From: Flexibacter flexilis DSM 6793
GTDB lineage: Bacteria > Bacteroidota > Bacteroidia > Cytophagales > Flexibacteraceae
Direction of reading: 5' to 3'
Length of the DNA: 64,000 bases
NCBI RefSeq assembly: GCF_900112255.1
Contig: NZ_FOLE01000006.1
Coordinates: forward strand, 224,547-288,546
Below are positions 9,162 through 19,207 of the stretch, piece after piece (the first letter of the stretch is position 1; each line of letters opens with the position of its first letter). The notes under the pieces are model-generated. The model was not told the DNA's origin, did no database searches, and worked only from the letters and a program-made list of their open reading frames with translations. The position numbers and the translations under genes are program-made.

Positions 9162-9194
9162 GTCGGATTACCTCCGTTTAACATTTTATGTGAT

Positions 9195-9593
9195 ATGGCA
9201 CAAGGAAATAAAAGAAAAGATAAAGCTAAAAAGCGTGTCGTAGTAGTGGAAGCTACTGGTCAAGTGCACATTAAGGCTTCTTTCAACAACATTATCGTAT
9301 CAATTACCAACAACGCAGGACAAGTAATTTCTTGGTCATCTGCTGGTAAAATGGGCTTCAAAGGCTCGAAAAAAAATACACCTTACGCTGCTCAAACAGC
9401 TGCCGCTAACTGCGCTCAAACAGCTTTTGAATTAGGTTTGCGTAAAGTGGAAGTATTCGTAAAAGGCCCTGGTGCTGGACGCGAGTCAGCTATTCGTACA
9501 TTACAAGCCGCTGGATTAGAAGTTACTATCATCCGCGATGTAACTCCGCTACCACACAACGGTTGCCGCCCGCCTAAACGCAGAAGAGTATAG
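9195..9593 (+). CDS. rpsK: 30S ribosomal protein S11
   Basis: 132-residue S11 on the small-subunit platform. The chosen start is the ATG at 9195 ([20 protein letters not shown]), which matches Bacteroidota S11; the frame is open further upstream to a GTG at 9138, but that would run through the hairpin at 9137-9157 and add an unrelated hydrophobic stretch. The C-terminus [17 protein letters not shown] is the family signature. A 92-base gap follows before rpsD. Confidence 0.96.
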   Translation: MAQGNKRKDKAKKRVVVVEATGQVHIKASFNNIIVSITNNAGQVISWSSAGKMGFKGSKKNTPYAAQTAAANCAQTAFELGLRKVEVFVKGPGAGRESAIRTLQAAGLEVTIIRDVTPLPHNGCRPPKRRRV

Positions 9594-9685
9594 GTTTGGT
9601 TATCTTGTCGGGCGGGAAACCTTCTGAATTACGTTTTTGTTGCCTGACGCTTTACTATCATATATAACAACAATCAACATAGAAA

Positions 9686-10291
9686 ATGGCTCGTTATACA
9701 GGACCAAAATCTAAAATTGCTCGTCGCTTCAATGAACCAATCTTGGGCGCAAGCAAAGCTTTACAAAAGAAAGCGTATCCTCCGGGACAACATGGCCGCG
9801 GAAAGAGAAGAAAACAATCTGAATACGCTGTTCAATTAGGCGAAAAACAAAAAGCAAAATATACTTACGGCGTTTTGGAACGTCAGTTCGCTAACCTTTT
9901 CGACAAAGCTGCTCGTAAGCATGGGGTTACAGGTGAGAACTTGCTTCGTTTCCTTGAGGCTCGCTTAGACAACGTAGTGTACCGTTTGGGTATTGCTCCT
10001 ACACGTCGTGCGGCTCGCCAATTAGTTCTACATAAACACATCGTAGTAGGTGGTGAAGTAGTAAACGTTCCTTCATACTCTGTAAAACCAGGTCAAGTGA
10101 TAGGTGTACGTGAGAAATCAAAATCTTTGGAGGCGATCACTACAAGTCTTTCTGCTCGCAGCGCAAAGAAATTCCCATGGTTGGAGTGGAATAGTGCTGA
10201 ATTAAGCGGTACATTCGTGTCATACCCTGACAGAGATGCTATCCCTGAAAACATTCAGGAGCAACTTATCGTCGAATTGTACTCTAAGTAA
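9686..10291 (+). CDS. rpsD: 30S ribosomal protein S4
   Basis: 201-residue S4, a primary 16S rRNA-binding protein and, in enterobacteria, the translational repressor of the alpha operon. N-terminal [15 protein letters not shown], then [16 protein letters not shown], and the S4 RNA-binding domain around residues 90-155 ([39 protein letters not shown]). The N-terminal zinc cysteines found in some S4 proteins are absent. It is followed by rpoA after 33 bases. Confidence 0.97.
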   Translation: MARYTGPKSKIARRFNEPILGASKALQKKAYPPGQHGRGKRRKQSEYAVQLGEKQKAKYTYGVLERQFANLFDKAARKHGVTGENLLRFLEARLDNVVYRLGIAPTRRAARQLVLHKHIVVGGEVVNVPSYSVKPGQVIGVREKSKSLEAITTSLSARSAKKFPWLEWNSAELSGTFVSYPDRDAIPENIQEQLIVELYSK

Positions 10292-10324
10292 TTTTAACTT
10301 TCTACTTACAAACCACATACGACT

Positions 10325-11314
10325 ATGTCAATATTAGCATTTCAAATGCCTGAAAAAGTGGTGATGGAAAAAGCCGACGATTTCAGAGGCTTGTTCGAAT
10401 TTAAACCACTTGAAAAAGGGTACGGAGTTACGATTGGCAATGCTTTGAGACGAATCCTTCTTTCTTCATTGGAAGGATATGCCATTACTTCTGTGAAAAT
10501 AGAAGGCGTGTTGCATGAGTTCTCAACCATTGAAGGTGTGGTGGAAGACGTATCTGAAGTTATCTTGAACCTCAAAATGGTGCGTTTCAAGAAAGTATCT
10601 GACGTGCTTGACAACAAAATCCAGATTCATTTGCGTAATCAGGAAGTTTTCAAAGCAGGAGATATTGAGAAGTTTACCCCTTCGTTTCAGATTCTCAACC
10701 CTGACTTAGTGATTTGTAACATAGATTCTTCGCGTGAACTTGAAGTGGAAATCACTTTGGAAAAAGGCAGAGGCTATGTACCTGCGGACGAAAACAAGCC
10801 AGCAGAACAACTCACAGGTGTTATTCCTATTGATGCCATCTTTACGCCTATCAAAAACGTAAAGTATAGTATTGAAAATACAAGGGTAGAACAAAAAACA
10901 GACTATGAGCGTTTGCTCCTCGATATAGAAACTGATGGTTCTATTCACCCTGAAGATGCACTGAAAGGTGCTGCCAATATATTGATTAAGCACTTTATGC
11001 TGTTCTCTGACCAGACGATGACCTTCGAAGTGGCCAAACCACAAGAAGATGAAGCGGTGGATGAGGAAATGCTACACATGCGTAAATTGCTTAAAACCTC
11101 GCTCGCTGACCTTGATTTGTCTGTTCGCGCTTACAATTGCTTGAAGGCCGCAGACATCAAAACACTTGGCGACTTGGCCAGACTCGAAGTGTCGGACATG
11201 ATGAAGTTCCGTAACTTCGGTAAAAAGTCCCTTACCGAATTGGAACAACTCATGGTTGAAAAACAATTGACGTTTGGTATGGACTTATCTAAGTATAAAC
11301 TTGATGAAGATTAA
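10325..11314 (+). CDS. rpoA: DNA-directed RNA polymerase subunit alpha
   Basis: 329-residue alpha subunit. The N-terminal assembly domain shows [20 protein letters not shown] and [20 protein letters not shown] with the conserved RRILLSSL core. The C-terminal domain (residues about 258-320) contains [20 protein letters not shown] and the helix-hairpin-helix [11 protein letters not shown]. Length and layout are normal. It sits between rpsD and rplQ and ends 5 bases before rplQ. Confidence 0.97.
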   Translation: MSILAFQMPEKVVMEKADDFRGLFEFKPLEKGYGVTIGNALRRILLSSLEGYAITSVKIEGVLHEFSTIEGVVEDVSEVILNLKMVRFKKVSDVLDNKIQIHLRNQEVFKAGDIEKFTPSFQILNPDLVICNIDSSRELEVEITLEKGRGYVPADENKPAEQLTGVIPIDAIFTPIKNVKYSIENTRVEQKTDYERLLLDIETDGSIHPEDALKGAANILIKHFMLFSDQTMTFEVAKPQEDEAVDEEMLHMRKLLKTSLADLDLSVRAYNCLKAADIKTLGDLARLEVSDMMKFRNFGKKSLTELEQLMVEKQLTFGMDLSKYKLDED

Positions 11315-11319
11315 CTAAA

Positions 11320-11826
11320 ATGAGACACGGAAAAAGTTTTAATCACTTAGGTCGCACTGCATCTCACCGCAAAGCTATGCTTTCAAACATGGCTTCGTCG
11401 TTGATATTGCACAAGCGTATCGAAACAACACTTGCCAAAGCTAAAGAATTGCGCAAGTATATTGAGCCTTTGCTTACAAAGGCAAAAAACGATACTACAC
11501 ACTCTCGCCGTACTGTATTCTCTTATCTTCAAAATAAAGAGAGCGTAAAAGTATTGTTTGGTGATGTAGCTGAGAAAATTGCTAGCCGTCCAGGTGGCTA
11601 CACTCGCATCGTTAAATTAGGCAACCGTTTGGGTGATAACGCTGAAGTTTGCTTGATTGAGTTGGTGGACTATAACACAACTCTTTTGGCTGAAACTAAA
11701 GAAGCTGCTGCTACTAAAACTCGTCGTAGCCGTCGTAGCACTGCCCCTAAAGCTGCTGCTGAAAGCACAGAAACTCCTGCTGCTGAAGAAAGTTCAGAAT
11801 CTTCAGAACCAACAACTGAAGCATAA
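11320..11826 (+). CDS. rplQ: 50S ribosomal protein L17 with Ala/Glu-rich C-terminal tail
   Basis: 168 residues. The first 120 or so are a standard L17 ([20 protein letters not shown], then [26 protein letters not shown]). The last 40-50 residues form a low-complexity tail rich in Ala, Thr, Ser and Glu ([20 protein letters not shown]) beyond the length of the enterobacterial protein; such tails are seen in Bacteroidota. Last gene of the cluster, followed by a strong terminator. Confidence 0.96.
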   Translation: MRHGKSFNHLGRTASHRKAMLSNMASSLILHKRIETTLAKAKELRKYIEPLLTKAKNDTTHSRRTVFSYLQNKESVKVLFGDVAEKIASRPGGYTRIVKLGNRLGDNAEVCLIELVDYNTTLLAETKEAAATKTRRSRRSTAPKAAAESTETPAAEESSESSEPTTEA

Positions 11827-11847
11827 TCTGGATTTCATGCCATATAC

Positions 11848-11885
11848 TAAGCCTCACTTCTCAAGGAAGTGGGGCTTATTTTTTA
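11848..11885 (+). terminator. Intrinsic terminator of the ribosomal protein cluster
   Basis: A 13-base-pair stem (TAAGCCTCACTTC / GAAGTGGGGCTTA, one wobble) with a TCAAG loop followed by a run of T. It lies 22 bases after the rplQ stop and should end the transcript that starts before rpsH. Confidence 0.85.
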
Positions 11886-11986
11886 TAGCTATACCTAATT
11901 TTTTGATAGGAAATAATAAAATTTAATCAATAAATTATTTAACATTGTAAATCTTTCTGCTATTAAATCAAAAACATAGAAACAGT

Positions 11987-12868
11987 ATGATTGAGCATAA
12001 TTCTACTACTTGGATTGAAGTTGTTAAGCTATTTTTTTCAAGTAAAACGCTCCATAATCTCACACCTGGTGTTCTTACGGCGGGGACTTATACGTTGGCG
12101 TTGGTGTATTTGAATAATAATTATATCAATGACAAAATGATAATTCCTTCGTTCATTTACTCGTTGATGGGTATTGTGTTGGGTTTGTTGTTGGTATTTC
12201 GTACCAATACTTCGTATGATCGCTGGTGGGAAGGCCGCCGTTTGTTGGGTGCTTTGCTCAATACGAGCCGCAATTTGGCCTTGAAATTCAATGCGTATTT
12301 ACCAAATGAGGACAAAGAAAACCGCGATTTTTTTGCTAAAACGATTATTAATTATTCGTATGCACTCAAGGAACATTTGCGTAGCGGTGTGCGTGCCGAC
12401 GAAATTTTGCCACTCGATAAGACTTATACCACCGAATTTTTGATGAATACATCCCATGTTCCTAATCGCATAGCATCTATTATGTATCAGAAAGTCAATG
12501 ATTTGTACGAAAAGAAGACATTTACTGTAGAACAATTTATGATGTTGGATAAGCAAATGGAAGCTCTTACGGATATTTTAGGAGGCTGCGAACGTATCAA
12601 AAAATCTCCGATTCCGTCGGCCTACAAAATCCACCTAATGAAATTTATTTTCTTGTTTATTTTTATCTTGCCTTTTGGCTTTATCCACGAAATACATTAT
12701 TGGTCTGTGCCCATTGTCATGATTATCTTCTACGCTTTCGTTGGTTTGGACTTTATTGCGGGAGAAATTGAGGAGCCTTTTGGCTTGGATGCCAATGACT
12801 TACCAACTGATGCGATTTGTACATCAGTACGCACCAACGTGTTTGAGATTATGAAACATAAAATTTAA
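11987..12868 (+). CDS. Bestrophin-like (UPF0187) membrane channel
   Basis: 293-residue integral membrane protein of the bestrophin/UPF0187 family; characterised members are anion or cation channels. The family motif RTNTSYDRWWEGRRLLGALL lies around residues 74-93, followed by NTSRNLA. Hydrophobic segments are at about residues 27-45, 55-73 and two in the C-terminal third (LMKFIFLFIFILPFGFIHEI, PIVMIIFYAFVGLDFIAG), and the motif GEIEEPFG follows them, as in the family. Single gene between two terminators. Ion selectivity cannot be judged from the sequence. Confidence 0.85.
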   Translation: MIEHNSTTWIEVVKLFFSSKTLHNLTPGVLTAGTYTLALVYLNNNYINDKMIIPSFIYSLMGIVLGLLLVFRTNTSYDRWWEGRRLLGALLNTSRNLALKFNAYLPNEDKENRDFFAKTIINYSYALKEHLRSGVRADEILPLDKTYTTEFLMNTSHVPNRIASIMYQKVNDLYEKKTFTVEQFMMLDKQMEALTDILGGCERIKKSPIPSAYKIHLMKFIFLFIFILPFGFIHEIHYWSVPIVMIIFYAFVGLDFIAGEIEEPFGLDANDLPTDAICTSVRTNVFEIMKHKI

Positions 12869-12893
12869 TTTAGCATAAAATACATACAGTCAG

Positions 12894-12925
12894 AACCCAA
12901 CTTCTTTGAGTTGGGTTTTATTTTT
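12894..12925 (+). terminator. Intrinsic terminator after the bestrophin-like gene
   Basis: Stem AACCCAACT / AGTTGGGTT (9 base pairs, 6-base loop) followed by a T-rich stretch, 25 bases after the stop. Confidence 0.82.
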
Positions 12926-12974
12926 GCCCTGAAATAACGGCTAATTTTATAGCGTTATGGGCTATGATTTTGTG

Positions 12975-12982
12975 TAACTTTG
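12975..12982 (+). promoter_or_regulatory. Candidate -7 box of the AsmA-like gene
   Basis: TAACTTTG matches the Bacteroidota -7 consensus TAnnTTTG, 47 bases before the start codon at 13030. No convincing TTG is found at the ideal distance upstream, so the call is tentative. Confidence 0.4.
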
Positions 12983-13029
12983 TGGCCTTTGTTATGTTGG
13001 CCGATTTTTAATCTTTTCGCATCAAAAAA

Positions 13030-15543
13030 TTGAGAAAGTTTATTGTTCGCTTTGTGCTTTACACGTTCATTGCGCTGTTTAGTTTGCTGGCCGTGTCGGC
13101 AACGCTGGTTTATGTGTATCAAGACAAACTCATTGGGTTGTTTGTGGAAGAGGCTAACAAGAAACTTCGCACACCCGTTTCGGTGAGCAAAATTGAACTG
13201 ACATTTTGGGATACTTTTCCGCGTGTGGCACTTACTTTTCACGACATTAGCGTAACGGAAAGTATCAAAGGTAGCCAAACGCCATTGCTCAAAGCCAAGA
13301 AATTGTATTTTACGTTTGGTTTGCTTAAGTTGATAAATGGCCAATACGAAATTAATAGAGTGGTGGCCGAAGAAGGTGAAATTAATATCCGAAAAGATGC
13401 CGACGGCAATCCCAATTATCTGATTTTAGCACCTGACACTACTGCGCCAACTACTACGCAAGCCAAACCCATCAAATTCCATCTCAATCAAATAAAACTT
13501 GATGCGATGTTGGTGCGATACAGCCCCGACTCGTCGCAAACATTCGACTTGCTGGCACGCCAACTCAAAGCTTCTTTGCATCTGGACAGCGCGGCAGTAC
13601 GCACTACTTTAGACGGCAAACTGTTGGTCAATCGCATCAAAAGCGGGCAAGAGATTTTCTTCCAAGAAAAAAATATCAACTTCCTGACTGAATTAGTTTT
13701 TGATAAAATTCAGAATCAATTAACGATACAACCGACTGATATTCAGATAGAAAAAATGGAATTTGGCGTGCGTGGCACTGTAACCACTGCGCCAAAAACG
13801 CTTTTAGATTTGTCGTTTGAAGGAAAAAATACGACCATTCCAAGTCTGCTTTCTTTGTTGCCCAAATCGCTGTATCAGAAAGTAAGTGCTTACCAAAGCG
13901 AAGGCGAAATTTATTTTGAAGGCACAGCCAAAGGCGAAGTTTCTAAGAAAAAACAACCTGCCATTTCGTTGGATTTTGGTTGTAAAAATGTGGCGTTCTA
14001 TCACCCAGATTTCAAAAAACGCATTGAAAAAGTGGGCTTTAAAGGGCATTTCTCTAATGCGGGAGAAGGCACTTTTGCGATGCGCGAATTGCGTGGAAGC
14101 CTTGATGATAAACTTTTTGAAGCAAGTGTCGCTGTTCGTAATTTCAAAGACCCGTTTTTGGAACTTAGCTTTTCGGGGGATTTTGATGTAGAATCACTTT
14201 TTCAATTATTTCCGCAAAAAGCCATTGACTTTGCGCGTGGCCACTTGGATTTGACGTTGGATTTTAAAGGCCGTTTGGCCGACCTCAAATCCGTTTCGAC
14301 GATCAGCAACACGCAAACCGACGGCGAACTTTCGATTCAAAACCTTGATTTTAAGCTCAAAAACAAAGCTTATGAGTTTACGGGGCTGGAAGGCAATTTT
14401 ATTTTTAACAAAAATGATATTGCTGTTTCGGGATTTCAGGGCAGAGCAGGCGGCAGCGATTTTGCTTTGGACGGTTATTTTAAAAATTCCATTGCATTTT
14501 TCTTGTTCCCTCATGCTGATTTGCGCCTTGATGCCAGTTTTAAATCTCGCAATTTAGATTTGGACGAATTGCTTTCTGCGTCAGGGCAATCAGCTGAAAA
14601 TAAGGAGAATACAGCGAAAGAAGAGCCATATAAATTTGTGATTTCGCCTAAGTTGGCTTTGCGTTTGCAGTGCGACATCGACAATTTGGCTTTTCGTCAA
14701 TTTCACCCCAAAAAAATCACGGGTTTGTTTACGTTGGCTTCGCAACAAGCCAATGCCGAAACGTTTTCGATGCAATTGGCGGGCGGGAAAATTGGTTTAA
14801 CGGGTACACTGAACGCCCAAAAACAAGACGATATGTTGGCCGATTTGCGCATACAATTTCAGAAAATTGATGCAGATAGCGTGTTTTATTTGTTTGAAGA
14901 TTTTAATCAAAAATTCCTGACGCACAAGCAAATACGCGGCAAACTGACGACCGACACACGCGCCAAAGTGTATTTTAATGAAAAATTGGAGATTGATACG
15001 CGCCGACTCTGGGCGGAGGCCGTTACTTCCATTGCCAATGGGCAGTTGAATAATTTTGAACCGATGCAACAACTTTCCAAATTTATTGACCGCGAGGAGT
15101 TAAGTAATTTGCGTTTTGCGGAACTGAAAAATACATTTAGGCTTGAAAATCAGACGCTTTATATTCCTGAAATGGAAATAAAATCCAATGTGTTTGCCGT
15201 GTCGGTGATGGGAACGCAGACTTTCGACAAAAAAATGGATTATAAACTCAAAGTGCCGCTGAATAATTTTGCGCGTCCAGACCGCGACGCGGCTTTCGGG
15301 GCAATTCGAGAGGAGGGAGGCGGGAAAACTTCCGTGATGCTGACGGTAAAAGGCACAACCGACGATTTTAAGATAGCTTATGACAAACAAGCCGTAAAAG
15401 AAAAAATCAAGCAGAGTTGGAAGCAGGAAAAAGAAGAATTTAAGAACTTGTTCCGCAAACAAGACAGGGAAAAAGAGGAGAAAAAGGCCGAGCCTGCCGC
15501 CAAAAAGCCCGCCAAGAAACCAACCGAATATTTTGATTTTTAG
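13030..15543 (+). CDS. AsmA-like inner-membrane protein
   Basis: 837-residue protein of the AsmA superfamily, which in Gram-negative bacteria is tied to outer-membrane assembly and lipid transport between membranes. One N-terminal membrane anchor (FVLYTFIALFSLLAVSATLV) is followed by a long periplasmic region rich in beta-strands, with the AsmA-type opening VSKIELTFWDTFPRVALTFH. The C-terminal part includes a second AsmA-like module (LNNFEPMQQLSKFIDREELS). The last 60 residues are a Lys/Glu/Ala-rich tail. The start is TTG at 13030: an in-frame stop at 13009 leaves no upstream ATG or GTG, and the signal anchor begins directly after it. Single gene. Confidence 0.78.
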   Translation: MRKFIVRFVLYTFIALFSLLAVSATLVYVYQDKLIGLFVEEANKKLRTPVSVSKIELTFWDTFPRVALTFHDISVTESIKGSQTPLLKAKKLYFTFGLLKLINGQYEINRVVAEEGEINIRKDADGNPNYLILAPDTTAPTTTQAKPIKFHLNQIKLDAMLVRYSPDSSQTFDLLARQLKASLHLDSAAVRTTLDGKLLVNRIKSGQEIFFQEKNINFLTELVFDKIQNQLTIQPTDIQIEKMEFGVRGTVTTAPKTLLDLSFEGKNTTIPSLLSLLPKSLYQKVSAYQSEGEIYFEGTAKGEVSKKKQPAISLDFGCKNVAFYHPDFKKRIEKVGFKGHFSNAGEGTFAMRELRGSLDDKLFEASVAVRNFKDPFLELSFSGDFDVESLFQLFPQKAIDFARGHLDLTLDFKGRLADLKSVSTISNTQTDGELSIQNLDFKLKNKAYEFTGLEGNFIFNKNDIAVSGFQGRAGGSDFALDGYFKNSIAFFLFPHADLRLDASFKSRNLDLDELLSASGQSAENKENTAKEEPYKFVISPKLALRLQCDIDNLAFRQFHPKKITGLFTLASQQANAETFSMQLAGGKIGLTGTLNAQKQDDMLADLRIQFQKIDADSVFYLFEDFNQKFLTHKQIRGKLTTDTRAKVYFNEKLEIDTRRLWAEAVTSIANGQLNNFEPMQQLSKFIDREELSNLRFAELKNTFRLENQTLYIPEMEIKSNVFAVSVMGTQTFDKKMDYKLKVPLNNFARPDRDAAFGAIREEGGGKTSVMLTVKGTTDDFKIAYDKQAVKEKIKQSWKQEKEEFKNLFRKQDREKEEKKAEPAAKKPAKKPTEYFDF

Positions 15544-15554
15544 CAAAAAGAAAA

Positions 15555-15578
15555 CCCCACTTTGTCGGTGGGGGGGGC
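15555..15578. terminator. Terminator between the convergent AsmA-like and OmpA-like genes
   Basis: Stem CCCCAC / GTGGGG with a 7-base loop, preceded by A residues and followed by T-rich DNA, lying between two genes that converge. It can act for the plus-strand gene and may act on both strands. Confidence 0.6.
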
Positions 15579-15587
15579 TTTGTTTTA

Positions 15588-16349
15588 TTAGAAGATTAAG
15601 AATTGTACACGGCGGTTTTTCTTTCTGTTGGCAGCTGAAGTGTTTGGAACGATTGGTTGGCGTTCGCCATACCCAACTGTTTGTATTCTATCGGCTGGTA
15701 CGCCTACGATGGTCAGTTCATTTTGTACCTCATCAACACGCTTTTGCGAAAGTTTGTCGTTGGATTCTTCTGTTCCTACGTCGTCGGTATGGCCTTCTAC
15801 CAAGATAATGTAACCGTCCAAACCGTATTGCATGGCATCACTAAACTGTGCTGTTTGTGTTACATCCACGACCCCGCTATTCGTCTCAAAATAAACAGGT
15901 TGTAGCACTACTTTAGGTTTTAAGCCTAATTTTTTATAGTTTTTTACTTGGTCTTTGGTAAGTGTTGGGTCTGGAGGTGGAATAGATTTGTCTATGCGTT
16001 CTTCGGGTACTGGCGTAGGGTTGGGTTGTTGGGTAACAACAGGTGGTGGTGTCTGTGGTAAAGGATTGCTATTGCTACTGGCATTAAAAATAGGAGGGCT
16101 TCCTGCCAGACTTTTCATACCGCCAGGGGGTTCGTAGCCTTTTACCTTTTTACGCTTAGCTTTTCCGCCGTACGCAGCCATTTTGTGGCAATTAGTGCCA
16201 TTTTTTACCAACGGATTAAGGCGATAGACAAAAGACCAGCCTCTTGTTTTTGCGCCATAGTGATAAGTATTGCAACTAGTGTTCGTTAATAATAATATCA
16301 ACGAACATAAAAGTATGATTCCCTTAGCATGTATGTAATATTTTAGCAT
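15588..16349 (-). CDS. OmpA-family peptidoglycan-binding lipoprotein
   Basis: About 253 residues from the preferred start (ATG at 16349); an upstream in-frame ATG at 16382 would add 11 residues before the signal. The signal peptide ends in a lipobox LTNTSC with Cys26 as the lipid site. A Pro-rich linker (about residues 85-135) leads to a C-terminal OmpA domain: YFETNSG, then VEGHTDDVGTEESNDKLSQK, then VGYGERQPIVPN and NRRVQF. OmpA domains bind diaminopimelate in peptidoglycan, so the protein should tether the outer membrane to the wall. Related PorE-like proteins belong to the T9SS, but nothing here proves that link. Confidence 0.82.
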   Translation of the reverse strand: MLKYYIHAKGIILLCSLILLLTNTSCNTYHYGAKTRGWSFVYRLNPLVKNGTNCHKMAAYGGKAKRKKVKGYEPPGGMKSLAGSPPIFNASSNSNPLPQTPPPVVTQQPNPTPVPEERIDKSIPPPDPTLTKDQVKNYKKLGLKPKVVLQPVYFETNSGVVDVTQTAQFSDAMQYGLDGYIILVEGHTDDVGTEESNDKLSQKRVDEVQNELTIVGVPADRIQTVGYGERQPIVPNTSAANRKKNRRVQFLIF

Positions 16350-16539
16350 AAGGTTAATTGTTTTTATGTAAGAACTATGCACCTGTTTTGAATAAAAGCA
16401 CGACGATTGTGTCTGTTATTGAATTTAAACGATACTTTGTCGTTTGTAATTTAAGGTTAAAAATATAGCTTTAGAGGCATATTAGCAAATTTAAAAAAAT
16501 AAATTTTATTCTTTATATGTATTAAAAAAATGAAATTTA

Positions 16540-17913
16540 TTAAATTGTAGCATCAGTTTTGGTTAAGTTTTGATTTTGTTGCATAAGTTTAGCTTGATGC
16601 GCCAAGCGGGAATTAATACGTTTTTTTCGGAGATTTTCAGCGTTAATATAGTTGGTATATCCTCGTAATAATAAAAATATGGGCCAATAGCTCATCCCCA
16701 CAAAAGCAATGATGCCAGGCAAGTCCCCGCCTCGCATGAGCGGAATAGTGGAGGCCAAAATAACACCCTTTAGAAGATATTTTATATCTGAACTATATCT
16801 ATCTGCATATTGAAATGCTTTTGCAAATAAATAACCATATAATATACAAAATAAGATAATGCCTATGATTGCTCCTTCCCCATAAAATGTTCCATACAGA
16901 GACTCTGAAATACCAACATAGTTTCCTTGCATATTGTCATTTAATCCTAATTTGTTGGCGTATCCTCCAGGTGGTTTGTCTGGCCATAAGGCACGAGGAA
17001 TTGGGCGCATCAAAATTTCGAGATGTTGCATTCCATATTGATAATTAAGATGTTGTGGATAAACTTGTAATGTCATCATAAATCCATCAAGCATATTGGA
17101 ATCTTCGGCATTACTCGATCTAGCCAATGCTTTATCCATAATCTCTGAAACAGATAATTTGGATAAATTTTGAGAACGAGATACCCCTGCTATTGCAAAT
17201 ACAATTATGATTGCACTTCCACCTACCACATAATACATGAGTTTTTGTGTTATACTTTTATTTTTTAGGAACACAATACCTGCAGCAATAGCCCATGACA
17301 AAAATTGAAATCGCAAGTAAGGGTCATAAGAATTGACAATGGCAAAAAGCATTATCACAGTAAGTAGAATCTTTGAAAAAAAATTTTGCCTTAATGATAA
17401 ACTTTGAATGGTAATATAAATAAGTACAATCATTCCGCCTAGTGCCATCCCGAATAGCATTAGATATGAGCCTGCACCAGAAAGTAGACTACCGAAGGCT
17501 TTTGTTACCGTATTGACCACAAAAATGCCAATAAAACCAAAGATAATTGTTGGCTGATGTATATTTAGATATGCGTTTAGCTGCTGTGGGGTGTCTTTTT
17601 TTTTAACTTTTACGTTTTTTAGTTGGACTGAAAAATAAAAATAGCTTATGGAGAGCATGGTTGTACCAAATAAAAAGAGATTGAGTGCCTCTAAACCAAG
17701 TTCATCCGTCATTTTAAAAAAATCTACTCCTCTTGAGTAGGCAACTCTTACCCAGCTGGCTTTTTTGTCCATCACTACATTATAGCGATTTAGCCCCGAC
17801 GAAATAAAGAAAAATACGATTAGCGCAATCCACTCATCATTATATTTTAAAAACACATATAACGCGAATAAGACCAATAAATAAGTAACAATGGTGATGC
17901 CCGTTATACCCAT
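16540..17913 (-). CDS. Polytopic membrane protein, probable polysaccharide (O-antigen type) polymerase
   Basis: 457-residue protein with about ten to twelve hydrophobic segments over its length, beginning MGITGITIVTYLLVLFALYV, and a large hydrophilic loop in the C-terminal half (residues about 265-335, with RPIPRALWPDKPPGGYANKL). This layout, and the PRALWPDKPP segment, resemble Wzy-type oligosaccharide repeat-unit polymerases, which join lipid-linked sugar units at the periplasmic side. The GT4 gene that precedes it in the same direction overlaps its start by 10 bases, supporting a role in the same glycan pathway. The sugar is unknown. Confidence 0.65.
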   Translation of the reverse strand: MGITGITIVTYLLVLFALYVFLKYNDEWIALIVFFFISSGLNRYNVVMDKKASWVRVAYSRGVDFFKMTDELGLEALNLFLFGTTMLSISYFYFSVQLKNVKVKKKDTPQQLNAYLNIHQPTIIFGFIGIFVVNTVTKAFGSLLSGAGSYLMLFGMALGGMIVLIYITIQSLSLRQNFFSKILLTVIMLFAIVNSYDPYLRFQFLSWAIAAGIVFLKNKSITQKLMYYVVGGSAIIIVFAIAGVSRSQNLSKLSVSEIMDKALARSSNAEDSNMLDGFMMTLQVYPQHLNYQYGMQHLEILMRPIPRALWPDKPPGGYANKLGLNDNMQGNYVGISESLYGTFYGEGAIIGIILFCILYGYLFAKAFQYADRYSSDIKYLLKGVILASTIPLMRGGDLPGIIAFVGMSYWPIFLLLRGYTNYINAENLRKKRINSRLAHQAKLMQQNQNLTKTDATI

Positions 17914-19148
17914 GCTTTTAGTTGATTTGCCAAAATACTTGATAATTTTTGTTCATAGCTTTCCCATGAATACTGCAAAGCTGCGTTGCGAGCTGCAAGG
18001 CGCATTTGTGTGTAAGCCTGTGCATCTTTTCCGCGCAAAGTTTCGATAGCTTGCGCCAATGCCTTCGTATCCCGAACAGGCACAATGTAGCCGTTTTTAT
18101 CGTTTTCTATCAATTCTGGGCCAATAGAATGAGGTGTTGTAATCACGGGCAAGCCTGCGGCCATTGCTTCCACTATTACCAACCCGAATCCCTCAAAAAT
18201 CGTTGGCAGCACCAGCGCATCAAACTCTTGATACAAACCAAACATTTCCATTTGCGAAACGGCTGGCCTATACGAATACCAATCTTTTTCTTTGGCAAAT
18301 GCCTCGCCTGCGCCTTGTATGCCGCCCACGATGTGCAATTCTGCCGCGCCTTTAGGCAAAAGTTTCATAGCATCAAGTAAATATTTCATGCCTTTGCGCT
18401 GCGTAACCGTGCCCGCATACAGTAATCTGAGCGGACGTTTTGTAATGTCTGCGCCTTTGGTGATTTCTGGATTTATATACGGCACATGGTCTATGGCCGC
18501 GCCCAATGGCAATACAATAATTTTGTTATCGCTTATGCCGTCGGCCAATAGCGTTTGGCGCGTAAACGACGAAGCCGCGATTACACGGTCGGCGCGATGT
18601 GGTTCTTCTGCCAATCTTTTTTCGTAATGTGCAGGAAAAACCAAATTGTCGATGCTGTCTGCCCACTCTGGGTGCAAACGCGCTTCTTCTCCCAAAATCT
18701 GTTGCGCGGACTTTACGTGTGCGGTGGCCAACTCACAAACAGCCAACTTGCCTGTTTGGGTCGCTGCCGCCAAACTTTCATAACAACTTCCCTGAAAACC
18801 CCAGTACACATCAGACTTGCGTTTGCGCAACAGACTTGCTACATAATTATCAAAATCCATATCCCTTTGGTAAACAGCATTTTGAGTAACTGACGTTTTG
18901 CCGTACAAGCGGCGCAAGGCCAGTTCTTTTAGTTCAAAACGCCAATTAGCTTCTACATATTTTCCGCCCAAGCCTTCTTCAAAGCGGCGCGTCCAATAGG
19001 TATTTCCTTTTTGTAGCAAATAATTTTGCAGTGCCGTGTTGGTAATGTACGAACTGGTATAAAAGACATCTAAAGCCCCCAAATTGAGAAGGGCTTTGGC
19101 TACTTTATAAGAATGTTGCTTGCCAGAATGGGATAAGGTAATGTTCAT
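17904..19148 (-). CDS. Family 4 glycosyltransferase
   Basis: 414-residue GT-B fold, retaining glycosyltransferase of family GT4. The N-terminus starts MNITLSHSGKQHSYKVAKAL. The donor-binding half has LLYAGTVTQRKGMKYLLDAM around residues 235-255 and the E-x7-E motif in EGFGLVIVEAMAAGLPVI, as in GT4 enzymes. It probably transfers a sugar to a growing cell-surface glycan in the cytoplasm. Its end overlaps the start of the polymerase-like gene, making a two-gene operon behind a promoter at about 19174-19199. Confidence 0.85.
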   Translation of the reverse strand: MNITLSHSGKQHSYKVAKALLNLGALDVFYTSSYITNTALQNYLLQKGNTYWTRRFEEGLGGKYVEANWRFELKELALRRLYGKTSVTQNAVYQRDMDFDNYVASLLRKRKSDVYWGFQGSCYESLAAATQTGKLAVCELATAHVKSAQQILGEEARLHPEWADSIDNLVFPAHYEKRLAEEPHRADRVIAASSFTRQTLLADGISDNKIIVLPLGAAIDHVPYINPEITKGADITKRPLRLLYAGTVTQRKGMKYLLDAMKLLPKGAAELHIVGGIQGAGEAFAKEKDWYSYRPAVSQMEMFGLYQEFDALVLPTIFEGFGLVIVEAMAAGLPVITTPHSIGPELIENDKNGYIVPVRDTKALAQAIETLRGKDAQAYTQMRLAARNAALQYSWESYEQKLSSILANQLKAWV

Positions 19149-19173
19149 TTAGTCTTTTTTCCGAAACAAAAAA

Positions 19174-19199
19174 CAAAGATAATACTTTCGGCTATGCAA
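19174..19199 (-). promoter_or_regulatory. Candidate promoter of the glycosyltransferase/polymerase operon
   Basis: On the minus strand TATCTTTG (19174-19181) matches the -7 consensus; a TTG lies at 19197-19199 with a 15-base spacer, which is short. Transcription would begin about 20 bases before the ATG at 19148. Confidence 0.42.
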
Positions 19200-19207
19200 T
19201 GGTTGTT

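Noticed and set aside
9138..9194. GTG-initiated N-terminal extension of rpsK
   Set aside because: It would run through a hairpin and add a hydrophobic stretch absent from S11; the ATG at 9195 matches the family.
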